Shown one piece after another: positions 8,002 to 16,964 of a stretch of DNA of 64,000 nt. Under the pieces are notes generated by a model. It did no database searches. It saw only the letters and a program-made list of their open reading frames with translations, and was not told the origin of the DNA. Location: the NCBI RefSeq assembly GCF_002097535.1, contig NZ_CP020772.1, positions 3,326,501 to 3,390,500 on the forward strand. The letters run 5' to 3'. Made by a program: the position numbers and the translations under genes. The first letter of the stretch is position 1. The number at the start of each line of letters is the position of its first letter. This stretch comes from Halobacillus mangrovi (GTDB taxonomy: Bacteria; Bacillota; Bacilli; Bacillales; Halobacillaceae).

Positions 8002-9921
8002 TTGGCTTCAGAAACACAATCCATTCATAACCGATCTCTTCCTTCATGGCCAGCGTGGATGAGTCCCATTAAAGATCATGCCGAGCTAATCGCTGCTCTG
8101 CTCAGCGGACTACTTGTTCTAATCGCCTGGATGGGAGAGAGCTACTTTACCGCAAGTACTTATGTAACCCTTCATATCATAGCGTTTGTTATTGGTGGAT
8201 TTGCTAAAGCAAAAGAAGGACTGGAAGAAACGGTTAAAGAAAAAGAATTGAATGTTGAATTACTTATGATTCTTGCTGCTATCGGTTCAGCCTCCATCGG
8301 ATATTGGACGGAAGGTGCCATCCTCATCTTTATTTTCGCATTGAGCGGAGCCCTTGAGACGTACACAATGAACAAAAGCCAAAAAGAGCTTTCATCATTA
8401 ATGAGCTTACAGCCAGAGGAAGCTTTAAAAGTAACAGAGGAAGGTTACGAAACCACTTCTGTGGCCTCCCTTCAAATCTCTGACCTTATTTTAGTTAAAC
8501 CAGGGGAACGTGTACCTGCAGATGGGATCATAACTAAAGGAGAAACCTCTATTGACGAAAGTGCCATAACTGGAGAATCGGTCCCCGTTACTAAAGGATT
8601 AAGTAAAGAAGTTTTTGCTGGGACCGTTAACTTGAATGGAAGCATTGTCGTAGAAGTAACAAAAAAATCAACAGATACCCTGTTCCAAAAAATCATTACG
8701 ATGGTCCAGTCAGCACAGAGTGAAAAAACACCCTCCCAGCTATTTATCGAACGTTTTGAAAGCACGTATGTAAAAGTCGTACTTCTCGTAGTAGGGGTTA
8801 TGCTCTTTCTCCCTCACTTCCTGTTCGGGTGGAGTTGGATGGATACCATCTATCGAGCAATGATTTTGCTAGTGGTGGCCTCTCCATGTGCATTGGTAGC
8901 TTCAATCATGCCAGCTACCCTTTCAGCTATTTCAAATGGAGCAAGAAACGGACTGCTGTTTAAAGGCGGTGTGCATCTTGAAAACCTTGCTCACCTGCAA
9001 GCGATCGCTTTTGATAAAACGGGCACACTGACTAAGGGGAAGCCAGAGGTAACTGATGCGCTGTATGCTGAAGGTGAAGACGAGAAAAGTGTGTTAGGTG
9101 TTGCTGCTTCTATTGAACAACAATCAAACCACCCGCTTGCTAAAGCAATCGTTGATTTTGCCTGCCGGTATGATATAACCTTATCAAATATTGATGACAT
9201 GAAAGATGTTAGCGGAAACGGTGTATCTGCTAGATTTAATGAAGAGACTTGGAAGATTGGAAAAGCGGATTTTGTTGGAAAAGAGGAAGCTGCCGCCTTT
9301 CAAAACGGCATAGGAGAAGAGTTGCAAAAGGAAGGAAAAACGGTGATTTTCGTTCAAAGGAACGAATCTATTGCGGCGATCTTCGCCTTGAAGGATACAG
9401 TTCGAAAGGAAACGAAACAGGCCATTGAAACCTTGAAGAAACGCGGGGTCTATACGATTATGCTAACAGGAGATAATCCTACGACAGCTGACGCTATAGC
9501 TAAAGAGGTCGGTGTCGATCACTTCATCCCAGAACTTCTCCCAGAAGAGAAAGTGAATGAATTGAAGATTCTAAAAGAGCATTTTGATCAAGTTGGCATG
9601 GTCGGAGATGGAATTAACGATGCACCCGCTCTTGCCACAGCAAATGTGGGGATTGCCATGGGAGAAGGTACAGACGTTGCTCTGGAAACAGCTGACGTTG
9701 TACTTATGAAAAATGACCTTCCCAGGATCTCACAAGCGATTCATCTCTCTACAAGAATGAATCGTATTGTAAAACAGAACGTCGTTTTCTCAATTAGCGT
9801 CATCATGCTGCTGATTATCAGTAACTTCTTGCAGATTTTAGACCTTCCTCTTGGAGTCATTGGACACGAAGGAAGCACTATTCTTGTGATCTTAAATGGT
9901 TTGCGACTCTTAAAGTCCTAA
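8002..9921 (+). CDS. pfeT: P1B-type metal-efflux ATPase, PfeT/ZosA-like
   Basis: This 639-residue heavy-metal P-type ATPase has the phosphatase motif TGES (about 190-193), the membrane motif SPC (294-296), the phosphorylation site DKTGT (338-342), TGDNPTTADAIA and the hinge GDGINDAPAL. The combination of SPC and a C-terminal HEGST (about residue 622), with no N-terminal CxxC domain, marks the P1B-4 group. In B. subtilis its member PfeT (formerly ZosA) exports Fe(II) and is induced by peroxide through PerR; Per-like boxes precede this gene. The TTG at 8002 is chosen because AGGAG lies nine bases upstream; the TTG at 7993 abuts that site. Cobalt or zinc remains possible as cargo. Confidence 0.85.
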   Translation: MASETQSIHNRSLPSWPAWMSPIKDHAELIAALLSGLLVLIAWMGESYFTASTYVTLHIIAFVIGGFAKAKEGLEETVKEKELNVELLMILAAIGSASIGYWTEGAILIFIFALSGALETYTMNKSQKELSSLMSLQPEEALKVTEEGYETTSVASLQISDLILVKPGERVPADGIITKGETSIDESAITGESVPVTKGLSKEVFAGTVNLNGSIVVEVTKKSTDTLFQKIITMVQSAQSEKTPSQLFIERFESTYVKVVLLVVGVMLFLPHFLFGWSWMDTIYRAMILLVVASPCALVASIMPATLSAISNGARNGLLFKGGVHLENLAHLQAIAFDKTGTLTKGKPEVTDALYAEGEDEKSVLGVAASIEQQSNHPLAKAIVDFACRYDITLSNIDDMKDVSGNGVSARFNEETWKIGKADFVGKEEAAAFQNGIGEELQKEGKTVIFVQRNESIAAIFALKDTVRKETKQAIETLKKRGVYTIMLTGDNPTTADAIAKEVGVDHFIPELLPEEKVNELKILKEHFDQVGMVGDGINDAPALATANVGIAMGEGTDVALETADVVLMKNDLPRISQAIHLSTRMNRIVKQNVVFSISVIMLLIISNFLQILDLPLGVIGHEGSTILVILNGLRLLKS

Positions 9922-9960
9922 AAATAGAGGTGCTGGGACAAAAATGTTTCAGCCATTATA

Positions 9961-10014
9961 AAATCCGAATGAGGGTGAAATTCTTTTGATCAAATTTCAC
10001 CCTCATTCGGATTT
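9961..10014. terminator. Long perfect hairpin after the efflux ATPase gene
   Basis: Two 22-bp perfect arms (9961-9982 and 9993-10014) flank a 10-base loop. The preceding GTGCTGGGACAAAAATG resembles a 'tgggaca' intergenic repeat that I recall from related genomes. It probably ends pfeT transcription. Confidence 0.6.
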
Positions 10015-10131
10015 CTTATGCACCATGTCCATGGCCTGTCATTCCTACCCATCGAGTACTTCCAAATTTCCTTACCCTTAATATTCGTCTTTAGTTTGGC
10101 TGCTTTAAGTTTTCTCCTAACGTCTTTTCCA

Positions 10132-10959
10132 TTAAGCAGAACTCCTCTTACGATTGTGATGAATGATAGCATTAATCTCTCCACCTGCAATAATGACGAT
10201 ACCCGATAAATAAAACCAGATCATTAATACAATCACACCACCCAGACTTCCGTATGTGGCTGAAAAGTTACCTAAGCTGCTCACATAGAATGAGAATAAT
10301 AAGGAGACTAGCTGCCACCCGACCGTTGCAAACAGCGCTCCGATTACTGTATCTCTATACTTTACGGATTTGTTAGGTGCCATAACGAACAGAAACGATA
10401 AAACAATAAAAAAGATAATCGATGAAATCACCCAGCGAATTGCGTTCCATATCGAAAGAAAACCTTCGGATAAACCAAAAAATGAAAAGACATATACCCC
10501 GATCGCATGGCCCATAACCGGAAGTAAAAAGGCGATGGCGATGACAAATACCATAGCGATTGTCAAGATAATAGCAATAAAACGGGAGACTAAAAACGGG
10601 CGATCCTCTTCTACATCATGAGCACGATTGAATGCCCGCATGATTGCATTGACACCATTTGATGCTGCCCATAAGGTCCCTATTAACCCGATCGATAACA
10701 AGCTGCCATTCTCATCCTTCAACAGCGACGTAACATTTTCTGTAATCATATCAAAGGTTTCAGGCGGAGCATACGTTTGAATCATGGCAAGTACCCGATC
10801 TTCATCAATATGTAAGTACCCAAGTAAGGTAGCCAGGAAAATCATGAAAGGAAATAACGATAAGAGAAAAAAATAGGCGAGTTGAGCTGCCATTCCGGCG
10901 ACATCATCTTCTCCAAACCGGGTAAACAACTCTTTGCCGAACGCTATTACATTCTTCAT
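10132..10959 (-). CDS. YihY/BrkB family membrane protein (YfkH-like)
   Basis: This 275-residue protein has six hydrophobic helices and the family motifs AAQLAYFFLLSLFPFMIFLATLLGY at the N terminus and GSLGGVIVLMIWFYLSGIVIIAGGEINA at the C terminus. The family was once called ribonuclease BN, but that activity is not credible; the role is unknown, perhaps in the envelope. It is the last gene of a three-gene operon with a YtxH-like protein and a low-molecular-weight tyrosine phosphatase, the same grouping as B. subtilis yfkJ-yfkI-yfkH, which supports a YfkH assignment. Confidence 0.82.
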   Translation of the reverse strand: MKNVIAFGKELFTRFGEDDVAGMAAQLAYFFLLSLFPFMIFLATLLGYLHIDEDRVLAMIQTYAPPETFDMITENVTSLLKDENGSLLSIGLIGTLWAASNGVNAIMRAFNRAHDVEEDRPFLVSRFIAIILTIAMVFVIAIAFLLPVMGHAIGVYVFSFFGLSEGFLSIWNAIRWVISSIIFFIVLSFLFVMAPNKSVKYRDTVIGALFATVGWQLVSLLFSFYVSSLGNFSATYGSLGGVIVLMIWFYLSGIVIIAGGEINAIIHHNRKRSSA

Positions 10960-10981
10960 GACATTCCTTCACCTCTATACA

Positions 10982-11311
10982 TCAAGAAGCTTCTTTTGGA
11001 TCATCAACAGCTTTTAATTGCTGTTCCACTTCTTGGTTGATTTCACCTACTCGATTCAACATCTCTTCTGCTTTGTTCAGAATTTCTAGCAGGTCTTCTA
11101 TACCTTTATTAATTCGATTGGACAAATATTCATAATTCACTCTAATCGAATGAATGGCCTCAGAAGGGTGTGTCACATAGCCCTTACATGATGACCCAAC
11201 TGATCGTGACTTACTGCCTACATATTCTCTTGTGTTTCTATCCAAGAGCATGAGTGCCCCTCCAACCACTGCTCCCAGAACAACACCTTTCCATAGTTTA
11301 TTCTGTCCCAT
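10982..11311 (-). CDS. YtxH-like small membrane-anchored protein
   Basis: The 109-residue product starts with MGQNKLWKGVVLGAVVGGALMLLDR: a glycine-rich transmembrane hairpin followed by a charged region, as in YtxH-domain proteins. The last 50 residues (LSNRINKGIEDLLEILNKAEEMLNRVGEI...) look like an amphipathic helix or coiled coil. The start at 11311 has a perfect AAGGAGGAATTTATC before it; the longer frame overlaps the phosphatase gene and is unlikely. It occupies the yfkI position of the operon. YtxH proteins of Bacillus are general stress proteins of unknown mechanism. Confidence 0.7.
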   Translation of the reverse strand: MGQNKLWKGVVLGAVVGGALMLLDRNTREYVGSKSRSVGSSCKGYVTHPSEAIHSIRVNYEYLSNRINKGIEDLLEILNKAEEMLNRVGEINQEVEQQLKAVDDPKEAS

Positions 11312-11324
11312 GATAAATTCCTCC

Positions 11325-11792
11325 TTATAAGTTTTGGTCTGCTTTAATTCTCTCAAGTAGCTGCCTGCATCCACTGCTAACTAATTCATACACATATTCG
11401 AAGTTGCCAGTAAAATAAGGGTCCGGTACGTCCGTCTCGTTTACTTCTGGTACAAAATCCAAAAGCTTACCAACGACGACTTCATTTTTCTCACGGATGG
11501 ACTTTAGATCATTGATATTCTTTTCATCCATAGCAATGAGATAATTAAAGTCATCCCAGTCAGATTCTTTTACCTGTCGAGCGGTTATTCCTTCATGCGA
11601 AATTTGATACTCGTCCAATATTTTTCTTGTACCTTCGTGAGGTTCGGATCCTGTATGCCAATGACCAATCCCCGCAGAATCTACAGAGATCTGTTGGCTC
11701 AATCCTTCTTTCTTAACTAAATCCTTAAATATGGCTTCTGCCATAGGTGACCTGCAAATATTACCTAGACATACAAATAAAACGCGGATCAT
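11325..11792 (-). CDS. yfkJ: Low-molecular-weight protein tyrosine phosphatase
   Basis: This 155-residue enzyme has the LMW-PTP P-loop CLGNICRS with the nucleophile Cys8 and Arg14, and the general acid Asp in VPDPYF (about Asp124). These are all the catalytic residues needed to hydrolyse phosphotyrosine in the cytoplasm. The gene is first in an operon with a YtxH-like and a YihY-like gene, matching B. subtilis yfkJ-yfkI-yfkH, where YfkJ is a stress-related tyrosine phosphatase. The name rests on this gene order as well as the motif. Confidence 0.87.
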   Translation of the reverse strand: MIRVLFVCLGNICRSPMAEAIFKDLVKKEGLSQQISVDSAGIGHWHTGSEPHEGTRKILDEYQISHEGITARQVKESDWDDFNYLIAMDEKNINDLKSIREKNEVVVGKLLDFVPEVNETDVPDPYFTGNFEYVYELVSSGCRQLLERIKADQNL

Positions 11793-11937
11793 TTTCCTTC
11801 CTCCATCTATAGTATTTCATCATTACTAAATTCTATGAACAGCTTAAAAATCCTGCTCTCGCAGAAGTTATAATGAATATTTTCCCCGAACTTGTCGAAT
11901 TAAACAAAGATCTGACTTTTAATATTTGTAAAATCCC

Positions 11938-11966
11938 TTGACTTTTATATTAAATTTTCGGAATAT
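11938..11966 (+). promoter_or_regulatory. Possible sigma-A promoter of the AGCS symporter
   Basis: TTGACT is followed after 17 bases by GAATAT in a very AT-rich stretch 45 bp before the start codon. The -10 is poor. Confidence 0.35.
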
Positions 11967-12010
11967 TTTATATATAGATAAAATTCTACAAATCAGTGAA
12001 GGGGGATATC

Positions 12011-13411
12011 ATGGGAGAAGGAAGTGCTTTATACAACTTTTTAAGCAACTTGAGTGGAATTGTCTGGGGGCCTCTCTTACTAACATTATTAGTAGGTACT
12101 GGTATCTATTTGACGTTAAGGTTAGGATTTCTACAATTCAAAACACTACCATATGCACTTAAGTTAGCTTTCAAGCCAAGCAAGAAGAAAAATAAGAAGG
12201 AAAAAGGGGACATCTCCCATTACCAGGCTCTCACTACCGCCCTAGCGGCTACGATTGGAACTGGTAATATCGCAGGTGTTGCGACCGCAGTAGTTTTGGG
12301 CGGACCAGGTGCGGTGTTCTGGATGTGGATTACTGCCGTATTCGGGATGGCGACTAAGTATGCGGAAGCGGTCTTAGCGGTTAAATATCGAATTACCGAC
12401 CCAAACGGTGAAATGGCCGGGGGGCCAATGTACTATCTTTCACGCGGACTTAAGTGGAAAAAGCTCGGAAGACCACTTGGACTTTTGTTTGCTATTTTTG
12501 GTGCCGTAGCAGCGTTCGGTATCGGAAATATGGTCCAATCCAATTCTGTCTCTGATGTTATGGAAACAACATTCAGTGTACCGACTTGGGTGACAGCGAC
12601 GATTCTTACAGTTGGAGCTGCATTAGTACTTCTAGGCGGAATTAAGAGTATTGGTCGAGTAACAGCTTACTTCGTGCCGATCATGGCAATCTTTTATGTC
12701 ATAGGTGCTTTAATTATTATCATAATGAATAGTAATATGGTATTGCCTGCATTTGGTACGATTTTTAGTGATGCCTTTACCGCAAATGCTGTTGGCGGAG
12801 GTATTTTAGGTACTGTTATTCGTTACGGAGTTGCCCGTGGTGTATTCTCAAACGAAGCCGGATTAGGTTCTGCTCCCATTGCGGCAGCTGCCGCTCGTAC
12901 GGACTATGCCGGACGTCAGGCTCTCGTCTCCATGACACAGGTGTTCATTGATACAATTATTGTCTGTACAATGACAGGATTGACTATTGTCATGGCAGGT
13001 CAGTATAGAGGAAACAGCGAATTAGATGGTGCTGACCTCACGTCCAGATCTTTTGAGATCTTCCTCGGAGATATTGGAGCTTATATCGTAACCATCGGCT
13101 TGATCTTCTTTGCGTTCTCTACCATTGTGGGATGGTCGTACTATGGTGAAAAGTGCTTTGGCTATCTGACAGGTCAACGCGGATTGGGCATTTATAAGAT
13201 TGTCTTTGTTCTATTCGTATTCATTGGTGCCATTTCTCAGCTGGATACCGTTTGGGTCTTTGCCGACGTTATGAACGGTTTAATGGCATTCCCGAACTTA
13301 ATCGGACTCCTTCTCCTCTCTGGAGTTGTAGCTGCTGAAACGAATAAATTCCTTAAAGTAGCCAAACAAGAACGACAGCAAGAAAAAGAAGCGAAATATA
13401 CAAGTTCATAA
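12011..13411 (+). CDS. Sodium/alanine-glycine symporter (AGCS family)
   Basis: This 466-residue transporter of the alanine or glycine:cation symporter family (AlsT/AgcS) has about 11 membrane helices. It shows the family signatures ALAATIGTGNIAGVATAVVLGGPGAVFWMW (about residues 75-105) and RGVFSNEAGLGSAPIAAAAA, which form the sodium and substrate sites. It imports alanine or glycine with Na+, plausible for a salt-adapted organism. The ATG at 12011 follows AAGGGGG closely; an upstream GTG lies inside that site. It is monocistronic, ended by the strong hairpin at 13438. Confidence 0.9.
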   Translation: MGEGSALYNFLSNLSGIVWGPLLLTLLVGTGIYLTLRLGFLQFKTLPYALKLAFKPSKKKNKKEKGDISHYQALTTALAATIGTGNIAGVATAVVLGGPGAVFWMWITAVFGMATKYAEAVLAVKYRITDPNGEMAGGPMYYLSRGLKWKKLGRPLGLLFAIFGAVAAFGIGNMVQSNSVSDVMETTFSVPTWVTATILTVGAALVLLGGIKSIGRVTAYFVPIMAIFYVIGALIIIIMNSNMVLPAFGTIFSDAFTANAVGGGILGTVIRYGVARGVFSNEAGLGSAPIAAAAARTDYAGRQALVSMTQVFIDTIIVCTMTGLTIVMAGQYRGNSELDGADLTSRSFEIFLGDIGAYIVTIGLIFFAFSTIVGWSYYGEKCFGYLTGQRGLGIYKIVFVLFVFIGAISQLDTVWVFADVMNGLMAFPNLIGLLLLSGVVAAETNKFLKVAKQERQQEKEAKYTSS

Positions 13412-13437
13412 ACAGAACAAAAGCTTTATCACACACA

Positions 13438-13474
13438 AAGAAGGATCACTCTCACGAAGAGTGATCCTTCTTTT
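13438..13474. terminator. Bidirectional terminator
   Basis: A 15-bp perfect stem (AAGAAGGATCACTCT and its complement) with a five-base loop lies between convergent genes, with T runs on both strands. Confidence 0.9.
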
Positions 13475-14138
13475 ATTCAATGGGCTTGATGCATGTCGGC
13501 CCTTCATTCTTTGCCGTATTCACATACTCGCTGACTTCATAGGCTTCCAAATCTTCCATGCTTAATTGATGAACAAAATCATGAGCTTGCTCCGGCTTCC
13601 ATTTCACAGGTTCGATCCAATGTTCTTGTTGGCTTTTCGGAAGAATAACAGGCATACGATGATGAATCTCTTCCATGAAAGTATTGGCTTCCTGAGTTAA
13701 AATCGTACAGGTAAAGCGTTCTTCCTCATCCTTTTTCCACTGATCCCATAACCCGGCAAAAGCAAACAGCCTTCTATTCTCTAAAGAAATTCTCAACGGC
13801 TGCTTCCCAGAATCTGTTTTTCTCCATTCATAAAAACTATCAGCAACAATTAAGCAGCGTTTTTTACTCATAAGATTCTTGAAACTGGGTTTTTCATGCG
13901 CTGTTTCGCTTCTTGCATTAATCATTTTATAACCAATCTTCGGATCCTTGGCCCATGAAGGAACTAGTCCCCAATACATATACCCAGCCCGCTTCTTTTC
14001 TCCATCGTGAATGACGGCCAGCACCTTTTGTCCAGGAGCGATATTATATCTGGGTTCGTAATTCTGAATCGGATGGTCTAAATCAAATTCTTCTATGATC
14101 TCCTTCTCATCAGCAAATAGAGTAAACCTGCCACACAT
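13473..14138 (-). CDS. HMCES/YedK-type abasic-site DNA-protein crosslink protein
   Basis: This 221-residue SRAP-domain protein begins MCGRF; after removal of Met, Cys2 forms a thiazolidine crosslink to abasic sites in single-stranded DNA. The other active-site residues are present: Asn74 (INARSET), Glu104 (FYEW) and His160 (HHRMP). The family, including YedK and human HMCES, shields abasic sites during replication. In bacteria it is often associated with the SOS response, but I saw no clear LexA box upstream. The gene stands alone. Confidence 0.9.
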   Translation of the reverse strand: MCGRFTLFADEKEIIEEFDLDHPIQNYEPRYNIAPGQKVLAVIHDGEKKRAGYMYWGLVPSWAKDPKIGYKMINARSETAHEKPSFKNLMSKKRCLIVADSFYEWRKTDSGKQPLRISLENRRLFAFAGLWDQWKKDEEERFTCTILTQEANTFMEEIHHRMPVILPKSQQEHWIEPVKWKPEQAHDFVHQLSMEDLEAYEVSEYVNTAKNEGPTCIKPIE

Positions 14139-14425
14139 TCTAACTCCTCCTTGAAATGTCCTAATGCTAGGCGACGATTCAACTAGTAACTAATGTAACC
14201 ACAGATTCACCCTTTAAGACCCTAAAAATAAATGAATCGCGATCATTAACATAGGGATTGCAAAGGTGCTTTTTACATGCTTCGCTTTCATCAGCGTAGA
14301 CAGAAGACCTTGAATCCTGCGGTAACAGCTCGTTCATAAACTAAACGGTGGTGGAATCCTATAAAAATATTTCACCATCATCGGGCTTTTAAAATGGCAA
14401 AACACTCTTGTATAAGACCCTTTAT

Positions 14426-15079
14426 CTATTTTGATAATCCATGCATAATAAAATGGATGGTACGGTCTATCTCTTCCTCATCATCCCATTCCAGTTCTGG
14501 CACTAGAATAAAACGGGTGACAAGAAACCCTATGATCGAGGACATGATCATACGAATCATGGACGCGTTTGGAAAATCAACTACCTTACCTTTTGATTTC
14601 AATTCATTCAGTGCTTCTTCAAATCTAGGGATAACTTCTTTCGTAAACACCCCTTGAAACTGCTCTTGGAGTTCAGGATGAAAGGCGATCTCCTGAAGTA
14701 CAATACGTAATAAGGGTGAATTTTCCTTCGCAAAGTGAAACCTGTTCTTGACTAAAGTTCTCAGCAGTTCTTCAAATTCTTCCGGTGGCTGGCTGAATAC
14801 ATTTTTTGCAAAATGAGTAGCAAAGAACGGAAGAGTAAATTTTGTCATAAACGGAGTGACTATGGATATGAGCAAATCTTTTTTCGTTTTATAGTGACGG
14901 AAGATCGTTCCTTCAGCCACGTTAGCCCTTGCAGCAATCTCACTTGTTGAGGAAGAAGCGTACCCTTTTTCAGCAAAAATCTCTACTGCCGCTTGAAGAA
15001 TCTGTGCCTGTTTAGGCGTGAGATCTTCTTCTTTGGCATCTTGCTCCAATTGTTCCAAAATGTTCTCTAATTCCTTCAT
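14426..15079 (-). CDS. TetR-family repressor of the adjacent ABC exporter
   Basis: This 217-residue regulator has a TetR helix-turn-helix at about residues 40-65 (SSSTSEIAARANVAEGTIFRHY) preceded by a charged N-terminal extension. The C-terminal half is the variable ligand-binding domain. It is the last gene of an operon with an ABC-2 permease and ATPase, about 30 bp after the permease. Two copies of a palindrome just upstream of the operon are the likely binding sites, so it probably represses its own operon and is released by an exported compound. The ligand is unknown. Confidence 0.85.
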   Translation of the reverse strand: MKELENILEQLEQDAKEEDLTPKQAQILQAAVEIFAEKGYASSSTSEIAARANVAEGTIFRHYKTKKDLLISIVTPFMTKFTLPFFATHFAKNVFSQPPEEFEELLRTLVKNRFHFAKENSPLLRIVLQEIAFHPELQEQFQGVFTKEVIPRFEEALNELKSKGKVVDFPNASMIRMIMSSIIGFLVTRFILVPELEWDDEEEIDRTIHFIMHGLSK

Positions 15080-15110
15080 ATGCTTGCCTCCTAGGCATCT
15101 TCTTTCTTCA

Positions 15111-16124
15111 TTATAAACTGCGATGACGCTTCAATGCGAATATATTGAGAATGGTGAATAAGAGAGCAAATCCAACAAGGATATAAATGTGAATTTGAAA
15201 ATCCACCCATCCTTCTCCACGAAGCATAATCCCCCTTAAAGCTTCCGCACCATAGGTCAGAGGCATGACATTCCCTATAGCTTGCAGCCAGTAAGAAAGG
15301 CCTTCAATAGGAAAGAGCCCTGAGAAAAACACTTGTGGAACAATAACAATCGGAATGAATTGGATCATTTGGAACTCATTTTTAGCAAAGGCCGACAAAA
15401 GTGTCCCGAGACTTAAAGCCGTTAACGCTAATAGAAAAGTCACAAGTAATACATATAAGAATTCTCCAGTCATGAATAAATCCAACACATAAATGGAGTA
15501 GGCTGCGATCAGTAAGGATTGAAGGACAGTAAACAGACCAAATCCTCCTAAGTAGCCAAGGACAAGCTCTCCACGCTTAATCGGTGTCGACAAGAGACGT
15601 TCCAGGGTACCTTGAGTACGCTCTCTTAAAAAGGATACACCCCCAACGATAAAAACAAAGAAGAATACAAAAAATCCAATGAGTACCGGACCAGTATAAT
15701 CAAACAAGTCCATGTCGTTCGATCCGTGCCAGAAGTCAATTTCAAACGGTTGCTCTGTCCCTGCACTCAACGCACTCTTCAACTCCTTTTGAACAGCGCC
15801 GGCCGTGTTAGGGTCACTTCCCTCAAGGGTGATCACTGGCTGCTTTTGATTCCATTGAATCATTCCATCGATCTCTGCATCGTCCAAAGCACTTTCTGCT
15901 TCAGCCAAAGACATCGATGCTAGTTCAAGGTCCCCGCTTTCTAGCTTCTCAATGAAACGATCTGGAACATCGACTACAGCTACTTCAAGCGTAGAGCTTT
16001 CACTATCAAGGACGAGCCACATTAAAGTGAGTACAAAGATAGGAGCTACGATCATCAAAGCCATGCTTCTTTTATCACGTTTAAATTGAGTTAAAATTCT
16101 TTTCATTACCGTAATCGTGTTCAA
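15111..16124 (-). CDS. ABC-2 type exporter permease
   Basis: This 337-residue protein has one N-terminal helix (SMALMIVAPIFVLTLMWLVL), an extracytoplasmic domain of about 140 residues, and five C-terminal helices with the motif RERTQGTLERLLSTPIKRGELVLGY that contacts the ATPase. This is the layout of YhgE/DrrB/NatB-like ABC-2 exporters. It overlaps the ATPase gene by four bases (ATGA) and precedes the TetR gene. Together they form a small-molecule efflux pump; the substrate, perhaps a drug or lipid-like compound, is not known. Confidence 0.85.
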   Translation of the reverse strand: MNTITVMKRILTQFKRDKRSMALMIVAPIFVLTLMWLVLDSESSTLEVAVVDVPDRFIEKLESGDLELASMSLAEAESALDDAEIDGMIQWNQKQPVITLEGSDPNTAGAVQKELKSALSAGTEQPFEIDFWHGSNDMDLFDYTGPVLIGFFVFFFVFIVGGVSFLRERTQGTLERLLSTPIKRGELVLGYLGGFGLFTVLQSLLIAAYSIYVLDLFMTGEFLYVLLVTFLLALTALSLGTLLSAFAKNEFQMIQFIPIVIVPQVFFSGLFPIEGLSYWLQAIGNVMPLTYGAEALRGIMLRGEGWVDFQIHIYILVGFALLFTILNIFALKRHRSL

Positions 16125-16840
16125 TCCTCTGCACCTCCATAATAAAGAAATACTTCTTCTAAAGTGGCCGCTCCTATTTCCGCTTTAAGCTGCTTTGGAG
16201 AATCCAAAGCGATCACCCTGCCTGAACGAAGCATGGCTAATCGATCACACTTGTCTGCTTCATCCATTACGTGGGTCGTTACGATGATCGTAACCCCCTT
16301 ATTTTTCAGCCGGTTCAACTCATCCCAAATCGATTGCCGCAGTACAGGATCAATTCCCACTGTCGGTTCATCAAGGATGATTAGTTCAGGTTCATGGACA
16401 AGTGCGGCAGCTAAAGAAAGCCTGCGTTTCATCCCACCTGAGTACGTTTCAACTGTTTGATCTAAATGATCAATTAAATCGACCATCTCCATCACTTCCT
16501 GGATTCTATCTTTTTTACGGGCTTTAGGCATTTTATATAAAGAAGCAAAAAAATCGAGATTTTCTCTTGCTGTAAGTTCTTGATATAGAGCGTCGGCCTG
16601 GGCCATAAATCCATAATGCTTCATTTGATTTAGGGAAGGCATTTTCTCTCCATTTAAAAAAACCTCACCTTCAGTCGGACTCAAAATACCTGTCATCATT
16701 TTTACAAGTGTCGTTTTCCCGGCGCCAGAAGGACCGAGCAGTCCAAAGATTTCTCCTTTCTTAATGGATAGATCTACATCTTTAATGATTTTCGTCTTAC
16801 CGAATTGGTGAGAAATCTGATTCAATTGAACAATACTCAT
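16121..16840 (-). CDS. ABC exporter ATP-binding protein
   Basis: This 239-residue ATPase has Walker A GPSGAGKTT, signature YSGGMKRRLS and Walker B LIILDEPTVGIDP, typical of DrrA/CcmA-type drug-export ATPases. It opens the operon with the ABC-2 permease and TetR repressor. The start at 16840 is preferred because GGAGG lies nine bases upstream; the longer frame starts inside that site. Expression is probably controlled at the two palindromes located 20-90 bp upstream. Confidence 0.87.
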   Translation of the reverse strand: MSIVQLNQISHQFGKTKIIKDVDLSIKKGEIFGLLGPSGAGKTTLVKMMTGILSPTEGEVFLNGEKMPSLNQMKHYGFMAQADALYQELTARENLDFFASLYKMPKARKKDRIQEVMEMVDLIDHLDQTVETYSGGMKRRLSLAAALVHEPELIILDEPTVGIDPVLRQSIWDELNRLKNKGVTIIVTTHVMDEADKCDRLAMLRSGRVIALDSPKQLKAEIGAATLEEVFLYYGGAED

Positions 16841-16859
16841 ATGAATATCCTCCATTCTA

Positions 16860-16879
16860 AAGTGAGTGATTACTCACTT
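16860..16879. promoter_or_regulatory. TetR operator, proximal
   Basis: AAGTGAGTGATTACTCACTT is a perfect 8-4-8 palindrome, 20 bp before the ATPase start. Its dyad form and spacing suit a TetR dimer. Confidence 0.7.
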
Positions 16880-16907
16880 ATATTATTACTCTTTTCTACC
16901 TAAAAGT

Positions 16908-16927
16908 AAAGTGAGTAATCACTCATT
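16908..16927. promoter_or_regulatory. TetR operator, distal
   Basis: AAAGTGAGTAATCACTCATT repeats the proximal palindrome with one arm mismatch, 48 bp upstream. The likely promoter lies between the two copies. Confidence 0.65.
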
Positions 16928-16933
16928 CCTGAG

Positions 16934-16961
16934 ATAAAAAAATACAACCCGAGGGTCGTAT
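16934..16961 (-). terminator. Terminator after the DUF1992 gene
   Basis: On the minus strand ATACGACCC pairs with GGGTTGTAT and is followed by seven Ts, just past the DUF1992 stop. Confidence 0.75.
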
Positions 16962-16964
16962 AGG

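Noticed and set aside
10018..10209. Open frame after the long hairpin on the plus strand
   Set aside because: It overlaps the YihY gene on the other strand and starts inside the hairpin arm; no ribosome binding site.
14139..14425. Possible short gene between the HMCES-like and TetR genes
   Set aside because: Minus-strand fragments such as a 26-codon hydrophobic frame lack ribosome binding sites; it may be gene debris but nothing could be identified.
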